Positions 34,713 through 43,535 of a DNA stretch of 64,000 nucleotides are shown here, piece by piece; within the stretch, counting starts at the first letter, position 1; every line of letters begins with the position of its first letter. Origin of the DNA: Terasakiella sp. SH-1. GTDB taxonomy: Bacteria; Pseudomonadota; Alphaproteobacteria; Rhodospirillales; Terasakiellaceae. A program made the translations under genes and the position numbers. The notes under the pieces are model-generated. The model was not told the origin of the DNA, searched no databases, and was given only the letters and a program-made list of their open reading frames with translations. Where the stretch lies: NCBI RefSeq assembly GCF_004564135.1, contig NZ_CP038255.1, positions 776,501 through 840,500 of the forward strand, written 5' to 3'.

Positions 34713-35507
34713 ATGTTTACGGATGCGATCGGCACTTCCCATGAAACGGCACCGGATGCACGTATCCTGTCGCTTGTGCCTAGCATAACCGAATTGCTTT
34801 TTGACATGGGGCTTGGACCACAGCTTGTCGGGCGCACAGCTTTTTGTGTTCACCCTCAAGACCGTGTGAAACAAATCCCCAGCATTGGGGGGACCAAACA
34901 AGTCAATATGGATAAGGTGAAGGCCCTGAATGCCACCCACCTGATTGTCAATATTGATGAAAACCCCAAAGAACTGGTCGAGGAACTGGCAAAGTTCATC
35001 CCTCATATTGTCGTGACACATCCCAACACCCCTGCAGATAATATTGACCTATTCAGTCTGCTGGGAAATATCTTTGAGCAAAAAGGCCAAGCAGCCCGCT
35101 TAATCAGCGAGTTTCAAGCTGCCCTCACCCATGCGCAACTCAGTGCCATGGATCTACCAGAAAGAAAAGTTCTGTATTTTATCTGGAAAGACCCGTGGAT
35201 GAGTGTCTCATCAGACACCTATATTTCCCATTCACTCAAAATGGCGAATATGATCACCCAGCCGCCACAAAATGAAAACCGCTATCCCGAAGTTGATCTG
35301 AGCGAGGCGCTACTGAATGAGGTTGATGCGATCCTCTTTTCATCCGAGCCTTTCCTGTTTAAGGAAGACCACCTTGATCAATTTGCCGGAAATTTCAATA
35401 TTGCACGCGAAAAGCTGCATATCATTGATGGGGAAATGACATCCTGGTATGGCAGTCGTGCAATTAACGGCATGCGCTATCTGGCTGACTTTGCAAAAAC
35501 CCTCTAA
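34713..35507 (+). CDS. BtuF/FepB-like cobalamin- or metal-chelate-binding protein
   Basis: 264 residues from ATG 34713; a TTG at 34704 is a possible alternative. The periplasmic-binding fold of PF01497 is clear: RILSLVPSITELLFDMGLGP, LVGRTAFCVHP, IPSIGGTKQVNMDKVKALNA, and a C-terminal GEMTSWYGSRAINGM. In contrast to BtuF there is no signal peptide or lipobox, so it may be cytoplasmic or use an unusual export. 15 bases after the STAS gene. Functions of unlinked cytosolic members are not well established. Confidence 0.75.
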   Translation: MFTDAIGTSHETAPDARILSLVPSITELLFDMGLGPQLVGRTAFCVHPQDRVKQIPSIGGTKQVNMDKVKALNATHLIVNIDENPKELVEELAKFIPHIVVTHPNTPADNIDLFSLLGNIFEQKGQAARLISEFQAALTHAQLSAMDLPERKVLYFIWKDPWMSVSSDTYISHSLKMANMITQPPQNENRYPEVDLSEALLNEVDAILFSSEPFLFKEDHLDQFAGNFNIAREKLHIIDGEMTSWYGSRAINGMRYLADFAKTL

Positions 35508-35552
35508 TCTCTTCATATGTATTTTGAATACCTAATACTATTCAGGAACGAG

Positions 35553-35674
35553 ATGATGAAAATGGTATTTTTTATTAGATTTTCTCTCTGCCTTTTATGC
35601 TTCTTTTGCTTCATTGGCAAAGCACATAGCGGATTTCAGCATTCTATAAAACGAGCCCAGAACGGAGATGGACC
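35553..35674 (+). pseudogene. Signal-peptide-bearing gene start interrupted by the IS element
   Basis: ATG 35553 begins a good signal peptide (MMKMVFFIRFSLCLLCFFCF, cut after KAHS), followed by about 18 residues, then the IS terminal repeat. Joining across the IS at GGACC/GGTCC continues 16 codons on the far side (PITPASRKMVCLAWGM) to a TAG, so even the restored frame is short. Probably an inactivated small secreted protein. Confidence 0.45.
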
Positions 35675-36914
35675 TGTACGGAAAAAGTGGAGTGCGTCTC
35701 ACTCACTTAGACAGCCCGTTTTTCAAATTTAATCGGACTGAGGCCATTCAGATATGAATGGCGTCTCTTTGCGTTATAAAATCCATTTATATATTTGAAC
35801 AACTCCTTTTTAGCATGGTCGCGTGTCTGGAAGGCGATTTTCCAGACCATTTCCGCTTTCAAGGTCTTAAAGAATGTCTCCACAGCGGCATTATCGTAGC
35901 AGTTCCCCTTGCCGGACATTGACTGTTCGAACTTGTACTTTGCCAGCAGTTTACGGAATTTATTTGAACAATATTGTGAACCGCGATCTGAATGAAAAAT
36001 CACACCAGCAGGTGGCTTGCGAAGGGCAATTGCCTTGTTTAGGGCATCCATCACCAAATCCTTTTTCATACGTCGACTTGCAGACCAACCAATCACGCGA
36101 CGGGAGTAAAGGTCGATGACAACCGCCAAGTAAAGCCAGCCTTCACCCGTCCACAGGTAGGTAATATCACCCGCCCATTTTTGATCCGGTGCTGTCGCGG
36201 CAAAGTCACCATCCAACAGATTAGGCGAAATATTATGTTTGTGATCGCTGTCAGTGGTGCGTTTGAATTTCTGACTTCGCACGATCCGCAAATTGTTTTG
36301 CTTCATAATACGGGCAACGCGGTGTTCACCGACACAAATTCCCTCTTCCTGCAATTCATCTTTCATACGGCCTCGCCCATAGGATTGGTAATTGGCATAA
36401 TGGATGGACTTGATATGGGCCAGCAGTACCATATCTTCTCGTTGGCGTTTGCTGGTAGGACGATTACGCCAAGCAAAATAGCCACTCTCAGAAACGCTCA
36501 TCGCACGACACAGACCAGCAATGCTATGGTTCTCACGTTGCAGGTGGACAAACTGGAACTTCACGGCTTTTGGCTCGCAAAGTAACGAGCCGCCTTTTTT
36601 AGAATGTGCCGTTCCGTCCGCTTCGCGAGCCCTCTCCTCCCGCAGTTCTCGTACTTCACGGCGAAGACGGGCTAACTCCTTTTGAGCATCATCGTTAGGG
36701 GATGAACCTTCTCGTTCACGATATTGGGAAACCCAACGGTTCAAACTGCCGACACTGACACCAAAATCGGCGGCGACCACTTTACGCGGCTGATTACTGC
36801 TTAAAGCAACACGGGCGGCTTCTTCTCTAAATTCTGGGGTACGTTTGCGACTCATCATATTCTCCTGTAGTCAGCATAGTTAACTCAGGAGACACACTCC
36901 ACTTTTTCCGTACA
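35675..36914 (-). mobile_element. IS3-family insertion sequence
   Basis: Terminal inverted repeats: TGTACGGAAAAAGTGGAGTG at 35675 with its partner ending at 36914 (match 25 of 26 bases over 35675-35700 and 36889-36914). Outside, GGACC and GGTCC extend the symmetry, so the true end could lie 5 bases further; no clean target duplication is seen. About 1.24 kb with one transposase gene on the minus strand. Confidence 0.85.
35707..36855 (-). CDS. IS3-family transposase (OrfA and OrfB parts in one frame)
   Basis: About 382 residues; ATG 36855 has AGGAG six bases upstream. N-terminal HTH (PRKVVAADFGVSVGSLNRWV) followed by a leucine-rich coil, then the OrfB integrase core with DDE residues: D in AGDITYLWTG, D in FHSDRGSQYC, E in AAVETFFKTL. 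The junction is odd. The sequence after REVRELREE reads AREADGTAHSKKGGSLL, while the next frame gives TERHILKKAARYFASQKP and a stop, the normal OrfA end, with a slippery A6G site (about 36593-36600). A small indel seems to have moved the OrfA start into the OrfB frame. Activity uncertain. Confidence 0.85.
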   Translation of the reverse strand: MSRKRTPEFREEAARVALSSNQPRKVVAADFGVSVGSLNRWVSQYREREGSSPNDDAQKELARLRREVRELREERAREADGTAHSKKGGSLLCEPKAVKFQFVHLQRENHSIAGLCRAMSVSESGYFAWRNRPTSKRQREDMVLLAHIKSIHYANYQSYGRGRMKDELQEEGICVGEHRVARIMKQNNLRIVRSQKFKRTTDSDHKHNISPNLLDGDFAATAPDQKWAGDITYLWTGEGWLYLAVVIDLYSRRVIGWSASRRMKKDLVMDALNKAIALRKPPAGVIFHSDRGSQYCSNKFRKLLAKYKFEQSMSGKGNCYDNAAVETFFKTLKAEMVWKIAFQTRDHAKKELFKYINGFYNAKRRHSYLNGLSPIKFEKRAV

Positions 36915-37058
36915 GGTCCAATAACACCCGCCAGCAGAAAAATGGTCTGTCTCGCGTGGGGAATGTAGCTGTCAGAGCTTGTCGTTCCAGTTTCTCAGGA
37001 GTGCGAGACTTTTCTCATCCTACAACAAAAAGGAAATATTAATATTCACTATATGTTC

Positions 37059-37187
37059 TTGACTTTATTCCTGCGTTAAGTTACATGTAGCCTCAGTCAA
37101 CAGGAGAAGTGTGACCGGATGGTTGCCTTCTCCTGTTTTCGTTTCAAAGCCGCGTTTTCCGCATATTCGGAAGACGCGGTTTTTTTT
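37059..37187 (+). ncRNA. Candidate leader RNA or small RNA with two tandem hairpins
   Basis: A TTGACT (37059-37064) precedes two hairpins: AACAGGAGAAG (37099-37109) with CTTCTCCTGTT (37127-37137), then CCGCGTTTTCCG (37150-37161) with CGGAAGACGCGG (37168-37179) and an eight-T run. The last is a strong intrinsic terminator only 23 bases before the M23 peptidase start. No gene lies upstream on this strand between the IS and here. Either a small RNA or an attenuator for the peptidase gene. The -10 box is weak. Confidence 0.4.
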
Positions 37188-37210
37188 GTGTGCACAACAA
37201 GGAACCTACA

Positions 37211-38515
37211 ATGTTTAAATTCTTAGATGATGTTGCCAGCGGGTTTGGCAACTTGTTCTCCGTCGATAATGGCTATTCACCCGATACACCTATTTCATCA
37301 CCCGATGCCATCAAGACAGGTGGAGCTCTGTCCGATCTCGGCTTCTTTGGCAATAATGGCCAAGGAGAGTTTGATCTCAACAAAAGCGTGAAGGCATTTC
37401 AGGAAGACAATGGGCTGAAGGTCGATGGCGTGATCAATCCAGGTGGGCCAACGGAAAATACAATTTCTAATGCGCTTTCGCAGAAAAGTGTGTCGGCAAT
37501 TGATCCGCTGGAAGCTACAACAAATGATCTGCCGTCTAATGTTACTGTCAGTAAACCTGAAAGTTCTAAGCCGGATCAACAATCTTGGATTGCTTCAGCT
37601 TCTTTTGGTGAACCTACAAAGTCCAAGACACCAAACTTGCCAAAAATTGATCCCATGACAGGCCTGACCGATCCTTTGGCCTCTGCTCCAAAAGGCAAAA
37701 TGCCAACAGCGAAGCAATGGGAAGAAGCCGCTAAAATACAAAAGCAAAAAGCAACGACAGCTATTGTCCCTGAAGGCAATACGGTCCAGCAGCGTATACA
37801 GTCCATGATGGCTGATAAACGCTACAACGATAAATCCGATACTCGCCTGCGTGATCATATCGTTAAACAATTCAAAAAAGCCTATCCGGGTGAAGTACAA
37901 TATGATGAGACGGGTAAGATGGTTCAGGCAGAAGCCGTGATCCAACCTGAAGAAGTTGAACCGTTTGATCCAGATGGTGAACTTATTGGCGGTTCCGGCA
38001 CAGATATTCTGCAGGAAGATCGTCAGACTGAAATTGCTCAAGCCTCAACTGTTGAAACAAACTCTGCTGAGGAACAGGAACCCCTAAAATTCAAGGGGCC
38101 GATTGATAAAGGTACTATTAGAGGAGATGATCCATATGGCTCCGGCCATTATGGAGCCCCCCGCGGTCGTCGTACCCACAATGGGATTGATATCAAAGCA
38201 TCGCCCGGTCAGCCCGTAACGAGTCCCGTTTCAGGTACATTTGTTCGTCGTGCTAATCCTTATAAGGATGACAACAACTATAGTGGTGTTTTCATTAAGA
38301 CTGATGACGGACGTGAGGTGAAGATTTTCTATGTTGATCCAAACTCAGGCCTGCAAAATGGAAGCCGGGTAAAAGCTGGGGAAACTGTCATTGGCGTAAC
38401 ACAGGATTTACGCAAGAAATATCCAGCAAAAAGTGGAAAGTCAGCTATCACCCCTCACATCCATATCCAGGTTCAAAAGGATGGGAAATATATTGATCCG
38501 ACGGAGGGCTTTTAG
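37211..38515 (+). CDS. M23 metallopeptidase with peptidoglycan-binding domain
   Basis: 434 residues from ATG 37211 (AAGGA upstream; a GTG at 37190 is less likely). N-terminal PG_binding_1 domain (LNKSVKAFQEDNGLKVDGVI), a long Pro/Lys/Thr/Gln-rich linker, and a C-terminal LytM/M23 domain with zinc ligands in THNGIDIKASPG and the HxH of ITPHIHIQVQ. Predicted cell-wall endopeptidase. It lacks a standard signal peptide, so export is unclear; it could derive from a phage or secretion-linked lysin. Confidence 0.75.
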   Translation: MFKFLDDVASGFGNLFSVDNGYSPDTPISSPDAIKTGGALSDLGFFGNNGQGEFDLNKSVKAFQEDNGLKVDGVINPGGPTENTISNALSQKSVSAIDPLEATTNDLPSNVTVSKPESSKPDQQSWIASASFGEPTKSKTPNLPKIDPMTGLTDPLASAPKGKMPTAKQWEEAAKIQKQKATTAIVPEGNTVQQRIQSMMADKRYNDKSDTRLRDHIVKQFKKAYPGEVQYDETGKMVQAEAVIQPEEVEPFDPDGELIGGSGTDILQEDRQTEIAQASTVETNSAEEQEPLKFKGPIDKGTIRGDDPYGSGHYGAPRGRRTHNGIDIKASPGQPVTSPVSGTFVRRANPYKDDNNYSGVFIKTDDGREVKIFYVDPNSGLQNGSRVKAGETVIGVTQDLRKKYPAKSGKSAITPHIHIQVQKDGKYIDPTEGF

Positions 38516-38518
38516 AGA

Positions 38519-39289
38519 TTAACTACAGGCGACACCCCATCTCCAAATCAAAAATGAGGTGTCGCCACTTTTCCATAGATCGTATTGAAAACGTTCAGAG
38601 GCTTCTTTTGAAAACCCTAGGCTTTTAATTATATCAATCTCATCTTGTGATGCAGCCTGCGTCAGTTTGCTTGCACACATGTCAGTCGAAACAGTTTTGA
38701 AAGGGCCAGAGTTATCCACTGTGAAGCATGTGCTATTCGCTGCCCAATACAAATCTCCTGTTTTGGTAAGGCTCAATTTTTCATGCCATTGTCCCATCTC
38801 CCATGATGGTGAGGACAACCATTCAGTTTTTTGGTTTTCAAGATTAATGATGGCGAGAGACTTTTTGTCTCCAATAATTATCTTTGGATCAGCTATTTCA
38901 AGAACGCCTTTATCGGTCAAAATAAGACCGCCGGTTTCAGTCAACCCGACTGTTGCGACACTTGTGTCACGGCATCCCAATTGGTCTCCAGGATACCTGA
39001 AGACCACTTTATGAGCTTTTAACTCACCACCATTTAGCTTGCCCATCATTTGAACAGTTGCTGGGCCATATCCAGAGTCATCAGGATTGAAATCTAGAAC
39101 AGGTGATTTCCCATCTGCCCCTTTGAGAAAATTCACATCAAACAACAAGCAAGGCTTCCCATTATCCGGGCAAACCGTTTCGGCTTTTAGAGTTTCACTC
39201 ATCCCATCTGAGGGGAGCAGAAAAGCTGCAAGAAGTAGGGTCCCGATAAACATGGAACGTTTCCAATAGTTCTTAACAAACGTGGACAC
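38519..39289 (-). CDS. Hypothetical exported protein
   Basis: 256 residues. A hydrophobic signal (SMFIGTLLLAAFLLPSDGMS) follows a basic N-terminus. The mature part has several Cys (CPDNGKPC, DQLGCRDTS, ANSTCFTV, TDMCASKL) that could form disulfides and ends WRWGVACS. Convergent with the M23 gene, stops 4 bases apart. No family recognised; co-location with the peptidase could suggest a role at the envelope. Confidence 0.55.
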   Translation of the reverse strand: MSTFVKNYWKRSMFIGTLLLAAFLLPSDGMSETLKAETVCPDNGKPCLLFDVNFLKGADGKSPVLDFNPDDSGYGPATVQMMGKLNGGELKAHKVVFRYPGDQLGCRDTSVATVGLTETGGLILTDKGVLEIADPKIIIGDKKSLAIINLENQKTEWLSSPSWEMGQWHEKLSLTKTGDLYWAANSTCFTVDNSGPFKTVSTDMCASKLTQAASQDEIDIIKSLGFSKEASERFQYDLWKSGDTSFLIWRWGVACS

Positions 39290-39512
39290 TTTGCCACTCC
39301 TTTTACGTGCTGTTTGATATCTTTTATATCTTAATGGAAGGTCTAGAGGAATATTTTGTTTATTTGCACTTTCCTCTGGACTTCCGTTGCCAACAGAGCG
39401 GTACTGTTGGTGGCTTTAGGGCCGGTGCTTGAAGGGAAATATCGATCTCTCAGGCATTTGGGCAGTGGGAGCTTTTACATAACGTGAAAGCCGAAACTGA
39501 CGGAGGCCTGAT

Positions 39513-39746
39513 ATGGCTGCTCAAGCAAATAAATCCACCAAAACCAAGAAAGATACTGTCCTTGCTCTGCTCAAACGCAATCAAGGAGCCAGCGTTGCGG
39601 AAATTCAGAAATCTACCGGATGGCAACCTCATACCATTCGCAGCTTTATTTCTTTTACCGTGGGCAAGAAACTCCAGCTTGAGGTCATAAGCTCGCTGAC
39701 CAAAAACAACGTGCGCCGCTATCGCATTCAAAAGCAGGAGGGCTAA
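39513..39746 (+). CDS. DUF3489 protein of the serine-recombinase cluster
   Basis: 77 residues; GGAGG lies upstream of ATG 39513. Contains the DUF3489 pattern TVLALLKRNQGASVAEIQKSTGWQPHTIR-type (read as two blocks), a winged-helix-like fold. In alphaproteobacteria this gene usually precedes DUF2924 and a large serine recombinase, as here. Presumably an accessory DNA-binding factor for recombination. Confidence 0.85.
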   Translation: MAAQANKSTKTKKDTVLALLKRNQGASVAEIQKSTGWQPHTIRSFISFTVGKKLQLEVISSLTKNNVRRYRIQKQEG

Positions 39747-39749
39747 ATC

Positions 39750-40199
39750 ATGGCCTCTTCTCTTGATCATATCGCAAACCTGGACGCGCAGAACCTGCGT
39801 GTCCTCTGGCAGCAGGAGTTCGACTGTGAACCGGCTCCGCGCCTTGGCAAAGACCTGATGATACGGTTGCTGTCTTTCAAAGTGCAGGAGAAACAATCTA
39901 AGGGGCTGTCAAAACCGGCCCTTCGCAAACTGAATAGCTTTAAAAAGCAATTTGCCGAGAAAGGTAAGATTACACCGACCGACAGCATTCGCATCAAATC
40001 TGGGACCAAGCTGATCCGTGAATGGAATGGCAAAACGCATACAGTTTTGAAAACAGAACAGGGATTTGAATATGAAGGGGAGTGTTTTTCGTCACTTTCC
40101 AATATCGCCAAACAGATCACAGGCAGCCACTGGTCCGGCCCCCGTTTCTTCGGTTTGAACAAGAAACCGACACCTCCGGGAGTATCAAACCATGCCTAA
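39750..40199 (+). CDS. DUF2924 protein of the serine-recombinase cluster
   Basis: 149 residues. Typical DUF2924 features: an N-terminal helical LDAQNLRVLWQQEFDCEPAP with GKDLMIRLLSFKVQEK, and a C-terminal GTKLIREWNGKTHTVLKTEQ plus SSLSNIAKQITGSHWSGPRF. It starts 3 bases after DUF3489 and overlaps the recombinase start by 8 bases. Likely a DNA-binding partner of the recombinase. Confidence 0.88.
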   Translation: MASSLDHIANLDAQNLRVLWQQEFDCEPAPRLGKDLMIRLLSFKVQEKQSKGLSKPALRKLNSFKKQFAEKGKITPTDSIRIKSGTKLIREWNGKTHTVLKTEQGFEYEGECFSSLSNIAKQITGSHWSGPRFFGLNKKPTPPGVSNHA

Positions 40200-41802
40200 G
40201 AAAACTGTCAGATGCGCCATCTATACCCGCAAATCCACCGAGGAAGGATTGGATCAAACTTTCAACACTCTTCATGCCCAACGAGAAGCTTGTGAATCCT
40301 ACATTCAAAGTCAGCGTCATGAAGGTTGGGTAACGTTGCCGGAGCTTTATGATGACGGAGGTTCCTCCGGCGACAATATGGATCGCCCGGCATTGAAAAA
40401 GCTACTCGCAGATATTGAAGCTGGGCTGATAGATACGGTGGTCGTTTATAAAATTGATCGTTTGACCCGCGCACTTGCGGATTTCGCCAAAATGGTAGAA
40501 ATATTCGATAATCCTGACCACCCGGTATCCTTTGTTTCTGTTACCCAGCAATTCAACACCACGACATCTATGGGCCGACTAACCTTAAATGTCCTTCTAT
40601 CATTTGCTCAGTTTGAACGCGAGGTTATCGGTGAACGGGTGCGAGACAAGATTGCTGCCTCCAAAAAGAAGGGCATGTGGATGGGCGGTCTGTTGCCCCT
40701 TGGCTATGATGTTGAAGACAAACTTCTCAAAATCAATAAGCCTGAAGCCAAAACTGTTCGAGATATCTTTCAAACATACCTCAAACTGAAATCGGTTCGT
40801 GAACTCAAAGAAAATTTGGATAAGCGCGGGATTGTTAGCAAGGTTCGAGTTTCAAAAGAAGGCAATACTTCCGGCGGCAACCCACTTGCCAGAGGCGCAC
40901 TTTACACCATTCTGCGAAACCCTACCTATATCGGCAAAATCCGGCACAAAGATAAGGTTTACGATGGGGGACATGAGCCGATAATCGATATGGAACTCTG
41001 GCAACAGGTTCAAAACCTGTTGGATGAAAACCAGGCGAGGCAGGAAGGCAAAACGGATTGTAAGAACGGAAGCCTTCTGGCGGGCTTGATTTACGATGCC
41101 GAAGGCAACCGCCTGACACCCAGCCATGCGGTGAAGAAAACGGCATCCGGCAAGAAACGATATCGCTACTACATTTCCCGACCATTGACGACAGGCACAG
41201 GAAAAGGCCTTCGTCTCCCAGCTACTGATGTTGAGCAGATTGTGATTGTCAATTTATGCGCTTATCTGAATGACCCCAAGAATATCGCCACCCCAGAAGA
41301 ACTTGAAGAATACACAGAGTTTGCAAAAACCTTGAAAGATCACAGTACCTTCAACCGGATCTTTCTTCTCAAACAACTTCTGGAATCCGTTATCGTTGAT
41401 ACTTCTCAAATCACCCTGAACATTAGAAAAGGTGACAATATTGTCCCGATGAAAGTCCCAGCTCAATTGAAGCGATGTGGTTTGGAGATGAAAATGGTTT
41501 TAGGCGATACAGAACGAAAACCAGCAAACGATCCGGCTTTAATCAGAGTTCTTACTCAGGCTCACGTCATTTTCGAAAAACTGACATCCACGGATCGCAT
41601 CAGCATCACCGAAATAGCCGAAGCAGAAAAAGTCACACCTTCCTACATCACACGCCTGTTGCGACTGACGTCACTCTCTCCGAGAATTCAGGAGGTCATT
41701 CTAACTGGAAAACAGCCACCTGAGATGACCGCAAATAAACTGATGAATTTGAAGGTGCTCCCAATTGAATGGTTAGAACAGGAATCTCTGCTTGGTATCT
41801 AA
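40192..41802 (+). CDS. Large serine recombinase
   Basis: 536 residues. N-terminal resolvase domain with catalytic Ser15 in YTRKSTEEG, GGSSGDNMDRPALKKLL and KIDRLTRALADF; then the recombinase domain (NPLARGALYTILRNPTYIG) and a basic C-terminal region with an added HTH-like stretch (ISITEIAEAEKVTPSYITRL). All catalytic residues appear present. Large serine recombinases integrate or excise mobile DNA. The substrate site here is not identified; the gene ends 235 bp from the element B attachment repeat. Confidence 0.9.
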   Translation: MPKKTVRCAIYTRKSTEEGLDQTFNTLHAQREACESYIQSQRHEGWVTLPELYDDGGSSGDNMDRPALKKLLADIEAGLIDTVVVYKIDRLTRALADFAKMVEIFDNPDHPVSFVSVTQQFNTTTSMGRLTLNVLLSFAQFEREVIGERVRDKIAASKKKGMWMGGLLPLGYDVEDKLLKINKPEAKTVRDIFQTYLKLKSVRELKENLDKRGIVSKVRVSKEGNTSGGNPLARGALYTILRNPTYIGKIRHKDKVYDGGHEPIIDMELWQQVQNLLDENQARQEGKTDCKNGSLLAGLIYDAEGNRLTPSHAVKKTASGKKRYRYYISRPLTTGTGKGLRLPATDVEQIVIVNLCAYLNDPKNIATPEELEEYTEFAKTLKDHSTFNRIFLLKQLLESVIVDTSQITLNIRKGDNIVPMKVPAQLKRCGLEMKMVLGDTERKPANDPALIRVLTQAHVIFEKLTSTDRISITEIAEAEKVTPSYITRLLRLTSLSPRIQEVILTGKQPPEMTANKLMNLKVLPIEWLEQESLLGI

Positions 41803-41823
41803 GAAAACGCCCATTCCATTCCC

Positions 41824-41851
41824 GCCCTTTCTCCTCAAAAAGGGCTTTTTT
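41824..41851 (+). terminator. Terminator of the recombinase cluster
   Basis: GCCCTTT (41824-41830), loop, AAAGGGC (41839-41845), then six T. Between here and the int2 start at 42154 no gene is seen; the stretch holds the element B attachment core and arm sites. Confidence 0.75.
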
Positions 41852-42037
41852 GTGCGTGAACCGTACCACCACTTTTCGCCACAGAGATAATTCGGATATC
41901 TGGCTCTGAATTCACTGTCTCAGGTCCGGCTTAAAGAGCTCATATGATGCGCCACCACCCACAACCCATTGACTTTAAAAGACGAATACAAAGAAAAAGC
42001 GAACCGGCTGGAAATCAGCGGTTCGCTTTAAAAATTC

Positions 42038-42055
42038 TGGCGGACAGTGAGGGAT
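42038..42055 (-). repeat. Attachment core of element B, inverted copy of tRNA-Ser 3' end
   Basis: TGGCGGACAGTGAGGGAT is the exact reverse complement of 22303-22320. Only the 18 bases match; flanks differ. In the reconstructed ancestral order it is the right end of element B, in direct orientation with the tRNA. Confidence 0.85.
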
Positions 42056-42117
42056 CAGATGACATCAATTCTACAACCCGCAAAACCCCTTGATTTCATA
42101 CACTTGAGCCATTAAAG

Positions 42118-42139
42118 GTAGGTGGTAACGGTAGGTGGT
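42118..42139. promoter_or_regulatory. Putative integrase arm-binding sites, element B right end
   Basis: GTAGGTGGT-AACG-GTAGGTGGT, period 13 bp, reverse complement of the doubled motif at 22419-22440. It lies 15 bases before the int2 start, so it may also overlap the int2 promoter and allow autoregulation. Confidence 0.7.
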
Positions 42140-42153
42140 TTCAAGGGAAAGTC

Positions 42154-43434
42154 ATGGCTCGATATATCGTCAAGCAGAAGCAAGGTTACTATGCAGCATT
42201 GGAAATACCCAAGCCACTGCACAATCACTTCGGAAAGAGGCGCTTCAAGGAAACCCTCAAGACACGGGACATCTCAGAAGCCCAGCGCAGAGCATTGCCC
42301 ATTATTGCCAAATGGAAGTGTGAGATCGAAGCTGCCCGCAACGAGAACCAAAACTCCTTAGAGCGCGACCATAAATTCTGGCGGGAGTCCTTGGGGATAG
42401 CTGAGACCAACAGTGGCTACACTGACGAACAAGGCGAAGACATCTACCCTTCAGAGTACGACATCATTCTTGATCACCTGCAGGGTCAGGCAGAGAAGCT
42501 GGATAAGCAAGAGGATGGTTCAGGTACAGATTTTTACCAACAGTCCACAGGGCAAAAAGCCGTCACATCTGACTATATCGAAGAGTGGAAGAAGGCTCTC
42601 ACCAATACTGAGAAGACCAAAGACATGAAGGTATCTTCTGTCAGAAGGTTTGCCGAGAAGTTCACTACCATTGACATGGTAACCAAGAAGGAAGTCAGAC
42701 GTTGGGTAGATAGACTTCAGCAGGAAGATGGCCTGTCCCTCAAGACCGTTAAGAGTATCCTGTCGGCCTGTCGTGATTACTGGAAGTATCTGACTGCAAT
42801 CGAAGTGGTCAGCGAAGACTATACACCTTTGAACAACCTGGGCCTTGCCAGCAAGGTGACAAAAGACAAAGCCAACGAACGCAAATCATTCACAGAAGAA
42901 GAAGTCTTAACCCTTCTGGGTAAAGCGAAAGAAAAAGGTGATACCTCCCTTGCTGATCTGATCACACTCGGCATGTGGACTGGAGCCCGTATTGAAGAAC
43001 TCTGTTCGCTGAAGGTGAATAAGGTGAAGGACAAATCATTTGAGATTGAAGATGCCAAGACCGCCTCTGGTTGGCGTGAAGTCCCGATCCATTCAAAACT
43101 AAAGCCGAACATCCAGCGCCTCGTTAAAGACTCGAAAGATGGCTATGTTCTCAGTGGTTTAAGCGAGAACAAGTATGGTGACCGGAGCAATGCTATAGGT
43201 AAACGCTTCGGACGTTTAAAGACAGAGTTAGGCTTTGACAGACGTCACGTATTCCACTCACTCCGTAAAACAGTGATCAGTAAATTCAAACACGCTGGGG
43301 TTAATGAAGACAAAGCTGCTGATATTGTCGGGCATGACATCCCCACCATGACGTATGGCCTGTACGCCGATGGTAGCCTGTTACAAGAAATGATCGATGC
43401 TATGGAAATGATCACCTACAGGGGATGGAACTGA
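42154..43434 (+). CDS. Tyrosine recombinase / integrase (Int2)
   Basis: 426 residues. N-terminal arm-binding (KQKQGYYAALEIPKPLHNHF), core-binding helical domain, and catalytic domain with R in GMWTGARIEELCSL, HxLR in FHSLRKTVISKF, H in DIVGHDIPTMT and nucleophile Tyr in YGLYADG. SD-like AAGGGAAA precedes ATG 42154. Complete and probably active. Beside the tRNA-Ser-derived repeat, so it is the likely integrase for that site. Confidence 0.9.
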   Translation: MARYIVKQKQGYYAALEIPKPLHNHFGKRRFKETLKTRDISEAQRRALPIIAKWKCEIEAARNENQNSLERDHKFWRESLGIAETNSGYTDEQGEDIYPSEYDIILDHLQGQAEKLDKQEDGSGTDFYQQSTGQKAVTSDYIEEWKKALTNTEKTKDMKVSSVRRFAEKFTTIDMVTKKEVRRWVDRLQQEDGLSLKTVKSILSACRDYWKYLTAIEVVSEDYTPLNNLGLASKVTKDKANERKSFTEEEVLTLLGKAKEKGDTSLADLITLGMWTGARIEELCSLKVNKVKDKSFEIEDAKTASGWREVPIHSKLKPNIQRLVKDSKDGYVLSGLSENKYGDRSNAIGKRFGRLKTELGFDRRHVFHSLRKTVISKFKHAGVNEDKAADIVGHDIPTMTYGLYADGSLLQEMIDAMEMITYRGWN

Positions 43435-43535
43435 CAACACAATAGCTTCAAGACCTATTCCAAGAGTCACCATGATGATCGTAGGGAAACTGCGGAGAAA
43501 CTGAAGCTCCTTGAAAAAATAACTGTCCTGATCAA

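Noticed and set aside
35670-36919. GGACC/GGTCC as a target duplication of the IS
   Set aside because: The two are inverted, not direct copies, so they extend the terminal symmetry rather than show duplication.
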